A DNA stretch of 64,000 nucleotides from Sulfurisoma sp. (GCA_030691075.1 JAUYFI010000185.1:62001-126000); one strand, 5' to 3'. Shown: positions 1 through 8,997, counted from the first letter of the stretch. The notes: a model not told the origin generated them from the sequence alone. Translations and numbers: made by a program.

Positions 1-173
1 CCTTCCTCGTCGGCGGCCCCGACGGCCTCGACCCCGGCCTGAAATCCGACGCCCGCGCTATGATGCGGCTTTCCAGCCTGACACTGCCGCACGCGCTGGT
101 GCGCGTGATCCTCGCCGAGGCGCTCTACCGCGCGGCGAGCGTGCTGAAGGGCCACCCTTATCACCGCGAATGA
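1..173 (+). CDS. rlmH: 23S rRNA pseudouridine-1915 N3-methyltransferase RlmH, C-terminal end
   Basis: The window opens inside this gene and shows its last 56 residues, read from base 3. RlmH is a SPOUT-class enzyme that methylates pseudouridine 1915 in helix 69 of 23S rRNA on assembled 70S ribosomes. The visible part has the SPOUT knot signature FLVGGPDGL, the segment LSLSxxTLPH in the form [14 protein letters not shown], and the family ending [16 protein letters not shown]. The stop codon TGA overlaps the maf start (ATGA), so the two genes are translationally coupled. The rlmH-maf-rng order is common in beta- and gammaproteobacteria. Confidence 0.95.
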   Translation, partial: FLVGGPDGLDPGLKSDARAMMRLSSLTLPHALVRVILAEALYRAASVLKGHPYHRE

Positions 174-787
174 CTCACCTCGAACCGCGAATCTACTTGG
201 CATCGAAGAGTCCGCGCCGGCGCGAGCTGCTGGCGCAGATCGGCGTGCATTTCGACCTGATGCTGTTCCGCGCCGGCACGCGCGAAGACCCGGAGACCAA
301 TGAGGACACCCGCGCCGGCGAGACGCCCGACGACTATGTGCGCCGCGTGGCGATGGCCAAGGCCAGCCACGGCGCGCGGCTGGTCGGCGTGCGCCGCCTG
401 GCGCCACGGCCGGTGCTGGCCGCCGACACCACGCTCGACGTGGATGGCGAGGTCGTCGGCAAGCCGCAGGACGAACAGGAGGCCATGGCCATCCTCGCCA
501 GGCTGTCGGGGCGCACGCACCGCGTGCTCACCTGCGTGGCCATCGCCCACGGTGAGCGCGTCGAGCAGCGCACCAGCATCAGCGAAGTGCGCTTCCGCCC
601 GCTCGACGCCGACGAGATCCGTCGTTACGCGCTGACCGGCGAACCCCTGGACAAGGCGGGCGCCTACGGCATCCAGGGTCGCGCGGCAATATTCATCGAG
701 GAAATACGCGGCTCGCACTCGGGCATCGTCGGCCTGCCCTTGTGCGAAACTGCCTTGCTGCTGAGAATATTCGGCTATCCGGTCTGA
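170..787 (+). CDS. maf: Maf family nucleoside triphosphate pyrophosphatase
   Basis: A 205-residue Maf protein, a house-cleaning pyrophosphatase that hydrolyses dTTP/UTP or modified nucleotides to the monophosphate plus PPi, and is linked to septum formation arrest. The N-terminal [11 protein letters not shown] (residues 11-21) is the substrate-binding loop. ADTTLD (85-90) holds the catalytic aspartate, followed by GKPQD. Near the end [10 protein letters not shown] is the third family signature. Length is normal. The ATG overlaps the rlmH stop by four bases. Whether it prefers dTTP/UTP (YhdE type) or m7GTP (YceF type) cannot be settled by eye; the [10 protein letters not shown] form favours the dTTP/UTP type. 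Confidence 0.95.
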   Translation: MTHLEPRIYLASKSPRRRELLAQIGVHFDLMLFRAGTREDPETNEDTRAGETPDDYVRRVAMAKASHGARLVGVRRLAPRPVLAADTTLDVDGEVVGKPQDEQEAMAILARLSGRTHRVLTCVAIAHGERVEQRTSISEVRFRPLDADEIRRYALTGEPLDKAGAYGIQGRAAIFIEEIRGSHSGIVGLPLCETALLLRIFGYPV

Positions 788-808
788 CATGGCGAGGGGG
801 AGAAAAGC

Positions 809-1282
809 ATGGGGCTGATAGACTGGTTCAAGAAACTGGCTGGCGGCCCGGGAACTCCGGCCGCGGCCAACGGCGTGGTACCCACCGCGGCGGAAGCGCA
901 GACCGCTGAAATCGGCGGACTCAACTTCATGACGGCGATCGACGCCCACATGAAATGGAAGACGCGCCTGGAGAACTACATCAACGGCACCAGCCAGGAG
1001 GACCTCAAGGTCGAGGTGGTCTCGCGCGACGATCAGTGCCCGCTCGGCAAGTGGATCCACGGCAGCGGTGGCGAGAGCTACGGTGCGATCCAGACCTTCG
1101 GCGACATGAAGGCGATGCACGCGCACTTCCACACCTGCGCCGGCCATGTGCTCACAACCGCCCAGCAAGGCAAGAAGGGCGAAGCGCTGCGCATGCTCGA
1201 CCACGGCGACTACGTGCGCGCCTCCGAACGCGTGAAGATGCAACTGGCCCGACTCTACGTGCAAATTTCGGAACGCAAATAG
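809..1282 (+). CDS. CZB-domain (chemoreceptor zinc-binding) protein
   Basis: A 157-residue soluble protein with a short variable N-terminus (about 1-35) followed by a stand-alone CZB domain. The domain shows the expected zinc ligands: His47 in AIDAHMKW, Cys77 in the signature DDQCPLGKWI with flanking G and W, and a distal HAHFHTC cluster near 104-110. CZB domains sit at the end of chemoreceptors or on diguanylate cyclases and sense zinc or hypochlorous acid through the reactive Cys. Here there is no output domain, so it may act through a partner. It sits between maf and rng, 21 bases after maf, with an AG-rich ribosome site GGGGGAGA before the ATG. Confidence 0.85.
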   Translation: MGLIDWFKKLAGGPGTPAAANGVVPTAAEAQTAEIGGLNFMTAIDAHMKWKTRLENYINGTSQEDLKVEVVSRDDQCPLGKWIHGSGGESYGAIQTFGDMKAMHAHFHTCAGHVLTTAQQGKKGEALRMLDHGDYVRASERVKMQLARLYVQISERK

Positions 1283-1290
1283 CCGCGCTC

Positions 1291-2745
1291 ATGGCCGAAG
1301 AGTTCCTGATCAACTTCACCCCGCAGGAGACGCGGGTCGCCCTGATGCAGCAGGGCGTGGTGCAGGAACTGCACATCGAGCGCACGCATGGCCGCGGCAT
1401 CGTCGGCAACATTTATCTCGGCCGCGTCGCCCGCGTGCTGCCCGGCATGCAGTCCGCCTTCATCGAGGTCGGCCTCGAGCGCACCGCCTTCCTCCACGTC
1501 GCCGACATCTGGGAAGAGCGCGGCGGCCAGGAGCCGGTGCGGCCGATCGAGCGCATCCTCGGCGAAGGCCAGAACATCGTCGTGCAGGTGCAGAAGGATC
1601 CGATCGGCTCCAAGGGCGCGCGGCTGTCGACGCAAGTTTCCATCGCCGGCCGCCTGCTGGTGTTCCTGCCGCAGGAAAAGCACATCGGCATCTCGCAGCG
1701 CATCGAAGACGAGGCCGAGCGCGAGGCCCTGCGCACGCGCATCCAGGGGCTGATTTCGGACGACGCACCCGGCGGCTTCATCGTTCGCACCATGGCCTCT
1801 TCGGCCAGCGACGAGGAACTGGCCACCGACATCGCCTACCTGCGCCGGCTCTGGGCGGAAATCGTCCAGCGCTCGAAGGGCGCGCAGCCGCCGACCCTGC
1901 TGCACCACGACCTGACCCTGGCCGAGCGCGTGCTGCGCGACCTCGTCAGCAGCGATACCGAAAAAATCGTCGTGGACTCGCGCGAGAACTTCCAGAAGCT
2001 CTCCTTCTTCGCCCAGGAGTACATGCCGCAGCTGGTCGACCTGCTCGCCCACTACACCGGCGAGCGGCCGCTGTTCGATCTCAACGGCGTCGAGGACGAG
2101 ATCCAGAAGGCGCTGGCGCGGCGCGTCGAGCTCAAGTCCGGCGGCTACCTCATCATCGACCAGACCGAGGCGCTGACCACCATCGACGTGAACACCGGCG
2201 GCTTCGTCGGCGCCCGCAACTTCGACGACACCATCTTCAAGACCAACCTCGAGGCGGCGCAGGCCCTCGCCCGCCAGTTGCGCCTGCGCAACCTCGGCGG
2301 CATCATCATCCTCGACTTCATCGACATGGAGAACGCCGAGCACAAGGAAGCCGTGCTGGCCGAACTCAACAAGGCGCTGGCGCGCGACCACACGCGCATC
2401 ACGGTCAACGGCTTCACCCAGCTCGGCCTGGTCGAGATGACGCGCAAGCGCACCCGCGAATCGCTCGCCCACATTCTCTGCGAATCCTGTCCCACCTGCG
2501 GCGGCCGCGGTGAAGTCAAGACCGCCCAGACCGTCGCCTACGAGATCCTGCGCGAACTGCTGCGCGAGGCCCGCCAGTTCAACGCCCGCGAATACCGCAT
2601 CCTCGGCTCCCCGACCGTGATCGACCTTTTCCTCGACGAGGAATCGCAGGCGCTGGCCATGCTTTCCGACTTCATCGGCAAGCCCGTGTCGCTGCACGCC
2701 GAGGCCAGCTATACCCGGGAACAGTTTGACATCGTGCTGCTGTAA
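1291..2745 (+). CDS. rng: Ribonuclease G
   Basis: 484 residues, normal for RNase G (E. coli about 489). It is an endoribonuclease that matures the 5' end of 16S rRNA and degrades some mRNAs. The N-terminal S1 domain contains GNIYLGRVxRVLPGMQSAF and the 5'-sensor/RNase H-like region. The catalytic Mg-binding aspartates lie in TTIDVNTG and ILDFIDM. The zinc-link is the CPTCGGRG segment. There is no long acidic RNase E-type C-terminal scaffold. The reading frame stays open upstream through the CZB gene, but the ATG at 1291 (MAEEFLINFTPQE) matches the family start, 8 bases after the CZB stop. Confidence 0.95.
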   Translation: MAEEFLINFTPQETRVALMQQGVVQELHIERTHGRGIVGNIYLGRVARVLPGMQSAFIEVGLERTAFLHVADIWEERGGQEPVRPIERILGEGQNIVVQVQKDPIGSKGARLSTQVSIAGRLLVFLPQEKHIGISQRIEDEAEREALRTRIQGLISDDAPGGFIVRTMASSASDEELATDIAYLRRLWAEIVQRSKGAQPPTLLHHDLTLAERVLRDLVSSDTEKIVVDSRENFQKLSFFAQEYMPQLVDLLAHYTGERPLFDLNGVEDEIQKALARRVELKSGGYLIIDQTEALTTIDVNTGGFVGARNFDDTIFKTNLEAAQALARQLRLRNLGGIIILDFIDMENAEHKEAVLAELNKALARDHTRITVNGFTQLGLVEMTRKRTRESLAHILCESCPTCGGRGEVKTAQTVAYEILRELLREARQFNAREYRILGSPTVIDLFLDEESQALAMLSDFIGKPVSLHAEASYTREQFDIVLL

Positions 2746-2756
2746 CCCCGACGCAA

Positions 2757-2951
2757 GCGCCCATCCGATCCCCGAGAAATCGAACGAGAAGACGGCGAGC
2801 CCCGATCTGGCCGGACGTAAAGGCGTTTGTTGCCGTGATTGCCTCGGAGCGTACGATCAAGGGCAAGACCACGCGGGAGCATCGCTGGGGCGATTTGAGA
2901 CGCACACTATCCGACATCTTTTCGCACTACACCAGGGAACAGTTGCCGTGA
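2757..2951 (+). pseudogene. Possible transposase remnant (ISAs1-like C-terminal piece)
   Basis: The 225-base gap after rng has no intact gene, but one frame (codons in register with 2808, stop 2949-2951) reads a protein-like tail: WPDVKAFVAV, IASERTIKGKTTREHRW, then a piece ending REQLP. The WP..K..(V/I)..ER.I.GK.T.E.R pattern resembles the region before the C-terminal catalytic part of ISAs1-family transposases. No start, no terminal repeats and no other conserved blocks are visible. A second overlapping ORF (2726-2974) is probably spurious. The assignment is tentative. Confidence 0.3.
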
Positions 2952-2970
2952 GCACTCGCGTGACGAAGAA

Positions 2971-4593
2971 GTGAAGCGCCGCGACTTCCTCGCTTCCTGC
3001 GCCGCCTTGGCGATAGCCGGTTGCGGCGAGAGAAAGGGCCTGTCGCTTCCGCCGGGGGAACTCTCGGGCGGCGACATGAAACACGGACACCGCCTGCGCG
3101 AGCCGCGCTTCGCCGCGCCGGTGGAGACGCGCCGCATGCCGGTGCTGATCGTCGGCGCCGGCATCGGCGGGTTGTCGGCGGCGTGGCGGCTGGAACGTGC
3201 CGGCTTCCGCGACTTCGCTCTGCTCGAACTGGAACCGGCGGTCGGCGGCAACTCCCGCTATGGCGAAAATGCCGTCTCGGCCTACCCGCTCGGCGCGCAC
3301 TATCTGCCGCTGCCGACGCGAGAGAGCCGCGCGGTGCGCGAACTGCTGGCCGACCTCGGTGCATTGCAAGGCGACCCGCACGCGGCGCGGCCGAGCTACG
3401 ACGAACGCATGTTGTGCCATGCGCCGCAGGAGCGGCTGCACATCAATGGCCTGTGGCAGGACGGCCTGTGGCCGCGGCTCGGCGTGGCGGCGGCCGAGCG
3501 CGACCAGTACGCGCGCTTTCAGGAACGCATGGGCGAATTCCGCGAAGCCGGGGATGGCCACGGGCGCCGTGCCTTTGCGCTGCCGGCGGCGCTGTCCTCG
3601 CCTGAAAGGCGCTGGCGCGATCTGGATCGCATCACCATGCGGCAATGGCTGCGCGACAACCGCTTCGACTCGCCGCACCTGCATTGGTACGTGAACCATG
3701 CCTGCCGCGACGATTATGGCGTCGGCATCGACGAGGTGTCGGCCTGGGCCGGCATCCACTACTTCGCCTGCCGCAATGGCGAAGCGGCCAACGCCGCGGC
3801 CGATTCCGTGCTCACCGCGCCCGAGGGCAATGGCTGGGTCGTCCGGCGCCTGGCGCGGCGCTACGCCGAGCGCACGATCACCGGCGCACTGGCCGTTCGT
3901 GTTGCGCAGAATCGCCGTGTCGCCAGCGCCGACTTTTTGCTGGGGAATGAGAATCGCACCGTCCGCTACGAGGCCGAGCAGATCATCTGGGCCGCGCCGC
4001 TGTTCGTGCTGCCGCATGTGGCGCCGGAACTGCCCGCGCCGCTGGCCACCGCCGCGCGTGCCGGCGACTATGCGCCGTGGCTGGTGGCGAACCTCATCTT
4101 GAGCGAGCCGCCGCAGTCGGGCGCCGGCGTGCCGCTGGCCTGGGACAACGTGCTCCATGACAGCCCAGCGCTCGGTTATGTCGTCGCTACCCACCAGCGC
4201 ATCGCCGTCGCGCCGGGGCCGACGGTGCTGACGTATTACCATGCGCTTTCCACCGAGCCGCCTCGCACGGCACGCGAGCGGCTGCTCAACACGCCACGCG
4301 AAATCTGGGCGCGACAGATCTTGGCCGACCTCGGTCGCGTCCATCCGGAGATCGCGCAGCTGACCATGCGCCTCGACGTCTTCCGCCACGGCCATGCCAT
4401 GATCCGCCCCGTGCCGGGCACGATCTGGTCGGCGGCGCGGCGGCAACTGGCGCGGGGCTGGGGCCGGGTGCATTTCGCCCATGCCGACGTTTCCGGCCTG
4501 TCGCTGTTCGAAGAGGCCAACTATCGCGGCGTGCGCGCGGCGGAATCCGTGCTGCGGCGGCTGGGCGTGCGCTTAGGCTCCGCTCTCGGCTAG
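2971..4593 (+). CDS. FAD-dependent oxidoreductase (amine-oxidase-like), predicted exported lipoprotein
   Basis: 540 residues from a GTG start. The N-terminus MKRRDFLASCAALAIAGCGE combines a twin-arginine pair (Arg3-Arg4, RRDFL) with a lipobox ending at Cys18, suggesting Tat export and lipid anchoring. A Rossmann FAD motif VGAGIGGLSAAWRLE starts near residue 61 and is followed by the second-strand acid (LLELEP) and VGGNSR, as in flavin amine oxidases and phytoene-desaturase-like enzymes. The substrate is unknown. It precedes a small membrane protein and an AdoMet decarboxylase, so a polyamine-related role is an inference from context. The interspersed repeat at 3914-3938 encodes RRVASADFL inside it. 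Confidence 0.75.
   Translation: MKRRDFLASCAALAIAGCGERKGLSLPPGELSGGDMKHGHRLREPRFAAPVETRRMPVLIVGAGIGGLSAAWRLERAGFRDFALLELEPAVGGNSRYGENAVSAYPLGAHYLPLPTRESRAVRELLADLGALQGDPHAARPSYDERMLCHAPQERLHINGLWQDGLWPRLGVAAAERDQYARFQERMGEFREAGDGHGRRAFALPAALSSPERRWRDLDRITMRQWLRDNRFDSPHLHWYVNHACRDDYGVGIDEVSAWAGIHYFACRNGEAANAAADSVLTAPEGNGWVVRRLARRYAERTITGALAVRVAQNRRVASADFLLGNENRTVRYEAEQIIWAAPLFVLPHVAPELPAPLATAARAGDYAPWLVANLILSEPPQSGAGVPLAWDNVLHDSPALGYVVATHQRIAVAPGPTVLTYYHALSTEPPRTARERLLNTPREIWARQILADLGRVHPEIAQLTMRLDVFRHGHAMIRPVPGTIWSAARRQLARGWGRVHFAHADVSGLSLFEEANYRGVRAAESVLRRLGVRLGSALG
3914..3938 (+). repeat. Interspersed element copy in the FAD oxidoreductase
   Basis: GCCGTGTCGCCAGCGCCGAC then TTTTT. Encodes RVASADFL. 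Confidence 0.75.
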
Positions 4594-4620
4594 ACTGGCG
4601 GAACTGGAGGAGAAGGAAAC

Positions 4621-5004
4621 ATGACCAAACTGATCGGAGCGGTTTTCCTGGTGCTCGGCCTCGTGGCCGGCGTGGTGCTGCTGCTCGCGCCCTTCGGCAA
4701 GGCGCCGCTGGTGGCGGGGCCGCTGATGTGGTTCACCTTTCCGCTCGGCTGCGTTGGCGGCCACGTCTTCCTGATGATGGGGGCCAGCCGCGAGCAGATG
4801 GCCATGAGTTCGATGATCGTCGGTAGCGCCCTGTTGCTGCTTGGCCTGGTTGCGACGGTGGCGCAGTTCCTCGTTAGCGGCGGCGTGCTGGCGGCGGCCA
4901 CCGACACGCTGTCGCTCTGGTATGTCGCCAGCGGCGGCTTCGTGCTCGGCGGCGTGGCCTATGCGCTGCGCGGCTACGGCAAGGGCCAGAACCCGCCGGC
5001 CTGA
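4621..5004 (+). CDS. Small four-helix membrane protein of unknown function
   Basis: A 127-residue hydrophobic protein. Four membrane segments are visible: roughly residues 4-24 (GAVFLVLGLVAGVVLLL), 31-54 (including a GCVGGHVFLMM end), 58-88 (SSMIVGSALLLLGLVATVAQFL) and 96-120. A strong ribosome site GGAGGAGAAGG lies just before the ATG. No known family was recognised; it is too different from DUF350 to call it that. It lies 27 bases after the FAD oxidoreductase and one base before the AdoMet decarboxylase gene, so the three are probably one transcript. Confidence 0.75.
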   Translation: MTKLIGAVFLVLGLVAGVVLLLAPFGKAPLVAGPLMWFTFPLGCVGGHVFLMMGASREQMAMSSMIVGSALLLLGLVATVAQFLVSGGVLAAATDTLSLWYVASGGFVLGGVAYALRGYGKGQNPPA

Positions 5005-5005
5005 A

Positions 5006-5374
5006 ATGCGCGGCCTCCACATCCTCGCCGAGCTGCACGGCTGCACCTGCGACGCGGGCCTGCTGCGCGAGGTCGAACCGTTGCGCGCGCTGTGCCTGGC
5101 GGCCTGCGCCGATGCCGGCCTCAGTGTCGTCGCCGAGGCTTTCCACGGCTTCGCCGGCGCGGGTGCGACGGGAGCCGTGGTGCTGGCCGAGTCACACCTC
5201 GCCGTCCATACCTGGCCCGAACTCGATGCAGCCACGCTCGATATCTACGTCTGCAACTTCAGCCAGGACAACCGCGCCGCGGCCGAGGCGGCCTATGCAG
5301 CACTGCACGCGGCCTTCTGCCCGCGCGAGGCGGTGCGCCGCGACGTGATCCGCGGCGAACTCGCGACAATTTGA
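5006..5374 (+). CDS. speD: S-adenosylmethionine decarboxylase proenzyme (SpeH type)
   Basis: 122 residues, the size of the small prokaryotic class 1b enzymes (SpeH). It decarboxylates S-adenosylmethionine to give the aminopropyl donor for spermidine. The self-cleavage site is AESHLAVHTWPE: cleavage before Ser63 would create the pyruvoyl cofactor, and His68 is the processing histidine. YVCNFS holds the conserved catalytic Cys83. The ATG follows the preceding stop (TGA) by one base. No spermidine synthase gene is found beside it in this window, which is unusual for this enzyme. Confidence 0.93.
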   Translation: MRGLHILAELHGCTCDAGLLREVEPLRALCLAACADAGLSVVAEAFHGFAGAGATGAVVLAESHLAVHTWPELDAATLDIYVCNFSQDNRAAAEAAYAALHAAFCPREAVRRDVIRGELATI

Positions 5375-5398
5375 GGCAGATCGGATCAAACAACCCAA

Positions 5399-5412
5399 GT
5401 TGCGGTAACGTA
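5399..5412 (+). repeat. 14-base motif GTTGCGGTAACGTA, copy 1
   Basis: The gap before the TrpB-like gene contains GTTGCGGTAACGTA about 40 bases before the start. The same 14 bases occur at 51413-51426, about 65 bases before the DUF2934 gene. It may be a shared promoter or regulator site, or chance. Confidence 0.4.
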
Positions 5413-5450
5413 TCGCGCTTTCCTGAAAAACGACCGAGGGAGAAACTCAC

Positions 5451-6815
5451 ATGACCGCCATGCGCATCCAGCTCGAAGAGAGCGAGATTCCGACCCACTG
5501 GTACAACGTCGTTTCCGACATGCCCAATCCGCCGAGCCCGCCGCTGGGCCCGGACGGCAATCCGGTCGGCCCCGAGAAAATGCTGGCCATCTTCCCCGGC
5601 GCGCTGCTCGAGCAGGAAATGTCGGCCGAGCGCTGGATCCCGATCCCCGAGCCGGTGCGCGATATCTACCGCCTGTGGCGGCCGACGCCGCTGTGCCGCG
5701 CCTGGCGGCTGGAGCAGATGCTCGGCACGCCGGCGAAGATTTATTACAAGTACGAGGGCGTCTCGCCGGCCGGCTCGCACAAGGTGAATACTTCGGTGCC
5801 GCAGGCGTACTTCAACAAGCAGGCCGGTATCAAGCGCATCTCCACCGAGACCGGCGCCGGCCAGTGGGGTTCGTCGATGGCGCTGGCCGGGCAGATGTTT
5901 GGCCTCGAAGTGCGCGTGTATATGGTCAAGATATCCTACGACCAGAAACCCTTCCGCCGCTCGATGATGCAGACCTGGGGCGCCGAAGTGTTCGCCAGTC
6001 CCAGCAACATGACCAACACCGGCCGCGCGATTCTGGCGAAGGATCCGAACAACGAGGGTTCGCTCGGCATCGCCATTTCCGAGGCGGTGGAAGAGGCCGC
6101 CTCGCGCCCCGATACCAACTACGCGCTGGGCTCGGTGCTCAACCATGTCTGCCTGCACCAGACGGTGATCGGGCTGGAGGCCAAGAAGCAGTTCGCCAAG
6201 GTCGGTGAATATCCGGACATCGTCTTCGGCTGCTGCGGCGGTGGCTCCAACTTCGCCGGCACGGCCTTCCCCTTCCTCGCCGACAAGGCCGCCGGTGACG
6301 CGAAGGCCAAAAACACCCGGCTGATCGCGGTCGAGCCGACCTCCTGCCCGACGCTGACCAAGGGCATCTACACCTACGACTTCGGCGATGCTTCCGGCTT
6401 CACGCCGATGATGAAGATGTACACCCTCGGCCACGACTTCATGCCGCCGGGCATCCACGCCGGCGGCCTGCGTTACCACGGCGACTCGCCGCTGGTGTCG
6501 CAGCTGTTGCACGAGGGCCTGATCGAGGCCATCGCCGTGCCGCAGGTGGCCACGTTCGCGGCCGGTGTCCAGTTCTCCAAGGCCGAGGGCATCATCCCCG
6601 CGCCCGAGTCCAACCACGCCATCCGCGCCGTCATCGACGAAGCGCTGCGCTGCAAGGAGACGGGCGAGGCGAAGACGCTGTTCTTCAACCTCTCCGGCCA
6701 TGGCCATTTCGACATGGCCTCCTACGACCGCTACTTCGCCGGCAAGCTCGAAGACTACGAGTATCCGCGCGAGGCGGTCGAGGAGTCGCTGGCGCACCTG
6801 CCCAAGGTCGGCTAG
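5451..6815 (+). CDS. TrpB-like pyridoxal-phosphate enzyme (TrpB2)
   Basis: 454 residues, the length of TrpB2 proteins rather than classical TrpB (about 400). It has the TrpB2 N-terminal extension with [10 protein letters not shown], the PLP lysine Lys111 in [12 protein letters not shown], the substrate motif [10 protein letters not shown] and the phosphate loop [13 protein letters not shown]. TrpB2 enzymes make tryptophan from serine and indole, or use other nucleophiles, without TrpA. No trpA lies nearby, consistent with indole salvage or another beta-replacement reaction. The start at 5451 follows GAGGGAGAAACTCAC; an ATG at 5460 is also possible. Confidence 0.88.
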   Translation: MTAMRIQLEESEIPTHWYNVVSDMPNPPSPPLGPDGNPVGPEKMLAIFPGALLEQEMSAERWIPIPEPVRDIYRLWRPTPLCRAWRLEQMLGTPAKIYYKYEGVSPAGSHKVNTSVPQAYFNKQAGIKRISTETGAGQWGSSMALAGQMFGLEVRVYMVKISYDQKPFRRSMMQTWGAEVFASPSNMTNTGRAILAKDPNNEGSLGIAISEAVEEAASRPDTNYALGSVLNHVCLHQTVIGLEAKKQFAKVGEYPDIVFGCCGGGSNFAGTAFPFLADKAAGDAKAKNTRLIAVEPTSCPTLTKGIYTYDFGDASGFTPMMKMYTLGHDFMPPGIHAGGLRYHGDSPLVSQLLHEGLIEAIAVPQVATFAAGVQFSKAEGIIPAPESNHAIRAVIDEALRCKETGEAKTLFFNLSGHGHFDMASYDRYFAGKLEDYEYPREAVEESLAHLPKVG

Positions 6816-6830
6816 TCAGGATCGGGTCGG

Positions 6831-7481
6831 ATGGGTCTTTCCCGGGCCGCCTTCCTCCTGCTTGTCTTTGCCAACCTCGCCTTCTTCGCCTGGGCGCAGG
6901 GTTATTTTGGCGGGAGCAATCCGGGGCGCGAGCCGCAGCGGCTGGCCAACCAGTTGGCAGCCGACAATCTGCGCATCGTGTCTACGACGCCGGCAGGCGG
7001 CAAGGGGGATACTGCCACGAAGCCGGCGGAGGGAGCCTGCCGCCTGGTGACGGGCCTGCCGCCGGGCGACGTCGATGCATTCAAGGCGGCGCTTGCCGGG
7101 CAAGCGTCAAGCGTCGATATCAAACCGGTCGAGGAATCGTCGAGCTACTGGGTGCACATTCCGCCGCAGGCCAACAAGGCGGCGGCCGAGAAGAAGGCGG
7201 GCGAGCTCAAGGGTCTTGGCGTCAAGGACTTCTACATCGTTCCGGACGAGGGCGCGACCCGTTACGCGATCTCCCTGGGCCTGTTCAAGAGCAACGATGC
7301 GGCCAACGAGTTCCTGCGGGTCTTGGGCGCGCGCGGAGTCAAGTCGGCCCGCATCGATGTGCGCGAGGCGGCACCGCAACCGGTGCGCGCCATCGTCAAG
7401 GGCAGCGCGGAAATCCTGAACAAGCGCCTGCCCGACCTGCTGGCCAAGCTCCCGGGCGCCGCTGCCGTGGAATGCCCCTGA
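6831..7481 (+). CDS. SPOR-domain inner-membrane protein
   Basis: 216 residues with one N-terminal membrane segment (about residues 5-22, AAFLLLVFANLAFFAWAQGYF), so the rest lies in the periplasm. A linker contains CRLVTGLP. The following part, including SSYWVHIPP, a KKAGELKGLGVKDFYIV helix and strand, and YAISLGLFKSNDAANEFL, matches the SPOR fold that binds denuded peptidoglycan glycans at the septum. This type of protein is found upstream of coaE in many betaproteobacteria. The last ten bases overlap the coaE start. Confidence 0.8.
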   Translation: MGLSRAAFLLLVFANLAFFAWAQGYFGGSNPGREPQRLANQLAADNLRIVSTTPAGGKGDTATKPAEGACRLVTGLPPGDVDAFKAALAGQASSVDIKPVEESSSYWVHIPPQANKAAAEKKAGELKGLGVKDFYIVPDEGATRYAISLGLFKSNDAANEFLRVLGARGVKSARIDVREAAPQPVRAIVKGSAEILNKRLPDLLAKLPGAAAVECP

Positions 7482-8119
7482 GCACAACGGCATTGGCGGT
7501 GCCATTCGTCGTCGGCCTCACCGGCGGCATTGGCAGCGGCAAGAGCGTTGCCGCCAAAGCATTTGCCGTGCTCGGTGTCGCCGTCGTCGACACCGATGCC
7601 ATTGCCCATGATCTGACCGGGCCGCACGGCCGCGCCATGCCGGCCATTCGGGCGTCCTTCGGCGAGGCGGTGGTGACCTCGAGCGGCGCGCTTGACCGCG
7701 GCGCCATGCGCGCGCTGGCCTTCTCCGATCCGGCGGCGCGCCAGCGCCTCGAAGCGATTCTGCATCCGCTGATCCGCGCCGAGAGCGAGCGGCTGGTTTC
7801 GCTCAATGCGACCGCGCCTTATGTGGTGCTGGTGGTGCCGCTGCTGATCGAGTCGGGCGACTTCCGCCAGCGTGTCGATCGCATCACGGTCGTCGACTGT
7901 AGCGACGAAACCCGTATTCGGCGGGCGATGGGCCGCGACGGCCTGGCGCGCACCGAGATCATGCGCATCATGGCGGCCCAGGCGAGTCGCGACGAGCGGC
8001 TTGCCGCAGCCGATGATGTCATCGAAAACGATGGCAGTCCGGTGGACTTGCGCGCGCGGGTGGTGGCACTCGATGTCCGCTACCGGGCGCTGGCGGCGCA
8101 AAAAGCCGCAAATTGTTGA
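7472..8119 (+). CDS. coaE: Dephospho-CoA kinase
   Basis: 215 residues. CoaE phosphorylates the 3' hydroxyl of dephospho-CoA, the last step of CoA synthesis. The P-loop GLTGGIGSGKS (15-25) is followed by VVDTDAIAHDLT, the CoA-binding region HPLIR, and VVLVVPLLIESG of the lid region. The ATG overlaps the end of the SPOR gene. coaE followed by zapD is a conserved proteobacterial pair. Confidence 0.95.
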   Translation: MPLSTTALAVPFVVGLTGGIGSGKSVAAKAFAVLGVAVVDTDAIAHDLTGPHGRAMPAIRASFGEAVVTSSGALDRGAMRALAFSDPAARQRLEAILHPLIRAESERLVSLNATAPYVVLVVPLLIESGDFRQRVDRITVVDCSDETRIRRAMGRDGLARTEIMRIMAAQASRDERLAAADDVIENDGSPVDLRARVVALDVRYRALAAQKAANC

Positions 8120-8171
8120 GATTCGAGACTATTTGGGCGACAATTCACGGAATTTTCCCCATGGTCGCCGC

Positions 8172-8927
8172 GTGATCACCTACGAATATCCGTTGAACGA
8201 ACGCATCCGCACGCTGTTGCGTCTGGAACACTTGTTCGATGAGGTGACTCATTTCATCGCGGCCGACGGGCCGGAAGAGCACCATGTCGCTCTGGTGACG
8301 CTGTTCCAGGTTCTCGAAATCGCCAGTCGCGCCGATCTCAAATTCGACCTGGTTCAGGAACTCGAGCGCCAGCGCCAGATACTGCTCTCCTTCCGCAACA
8401 ACCCCGACATCTCCGAAGAGGCGCTCTCCGGCGCGCTCTACGAAATCGAGCAGGCCTCGGCCGCGCTGCTGGCGATGCAGGGCAAGATCGGCCAGTACCT
8501 GCGCGAAAACGAATGGCTGATGACCATCAAGAACCGCGCCGCCATACCCGGCGGAGTTTGCGAGTTCGACCTGCCGGCCTACCATCACTGGCTCAACCGT
8601 GACTCCGCCTTCCGCCATCGCGACCTCTCCACCTGGCTCAAGCCGATGCTGGCCATCCACCAGGGCATCGCCATCGTGCTTCGACTGCTGCGAGCCTCCG
8701 GCCGTCCCGAAGGACAGCTTGCCGCGCATGGTTCCTACCAGTTGATGCTGGCCGGACGCACCGCCCATCTGATCCGCCTGCGCCTGCCGCGCACCGACCT
8801 CTACATTCCCGAGATCAGCGCCAGCAAGTACGCGCTCAACATCCGCTTCCTCGCACCCGACATCGAGCAGCGGCCCAAGCAGGTCGATGCCGATATCCAG
8901 TTCGAACTTACCCTCTGTAATCTGTAG
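8172..8927 (+). CDS. zapD: Cell division protein ZapD
   Basis: 251 residues from a GTG start (VITYEYPLNERIRTLLRLE), the typical ZapD N-terminus. ZapD crosslinks FtsZ filaments at the Z-ring. Characteristic blocks include LLSFRNNPDISEEAL, FDLPAYHHWL and the C-terminal LNIRFL. The frame is open further upstream through coaE, but the GTG gives the family length. The usual downstream partner yacG is absent: the next sequence is an integrase, so the integrative element has been inserted, or a rearrangement has occurred, directly after zapD. Confidence 0.93.
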   Translation: MITYEYPLNERIRTLLRLEHLFDEVTHFIAADGPEEHHVALVTLFQVLEIASRADLKFDLVQELERQRQILLSFRNNPDISEEALSGALYEIEQASAALLAMQGKIGQYLRENEWLMTIKNRAAIPGGVCEFDLPAYHHWLNRDSAFRHRDLSTWLKPMLAIHQGIAIVLRLLRASGRPEGQLAAHGSYQLMLAGRTAHLIRLRLPRTDLYIPEISASKYALNIRFLAPDIEQRPKQVDADIQFELTLCNL

Positions 8928-8997
8928 GGACGTTTCAGGGCGTCGCCGGACGTTGCAGCTACCCGCCGGGTAGAAAATAGACCGGAAAGGGCGAGGC

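Noticed and set aside
955-1290. Upstream extension of rng by 112 codons
   Set aside because: The frame is open but overlaps the CZB gene, and homologues begin at MAEEFLINF.
8928-8997. tRNA or attachment site at the end of zapD
   Set aside because: The 70 bases between zapD and the integrase fold into no tRNA, and no matching copy of the sequence is seen at the right boundary.
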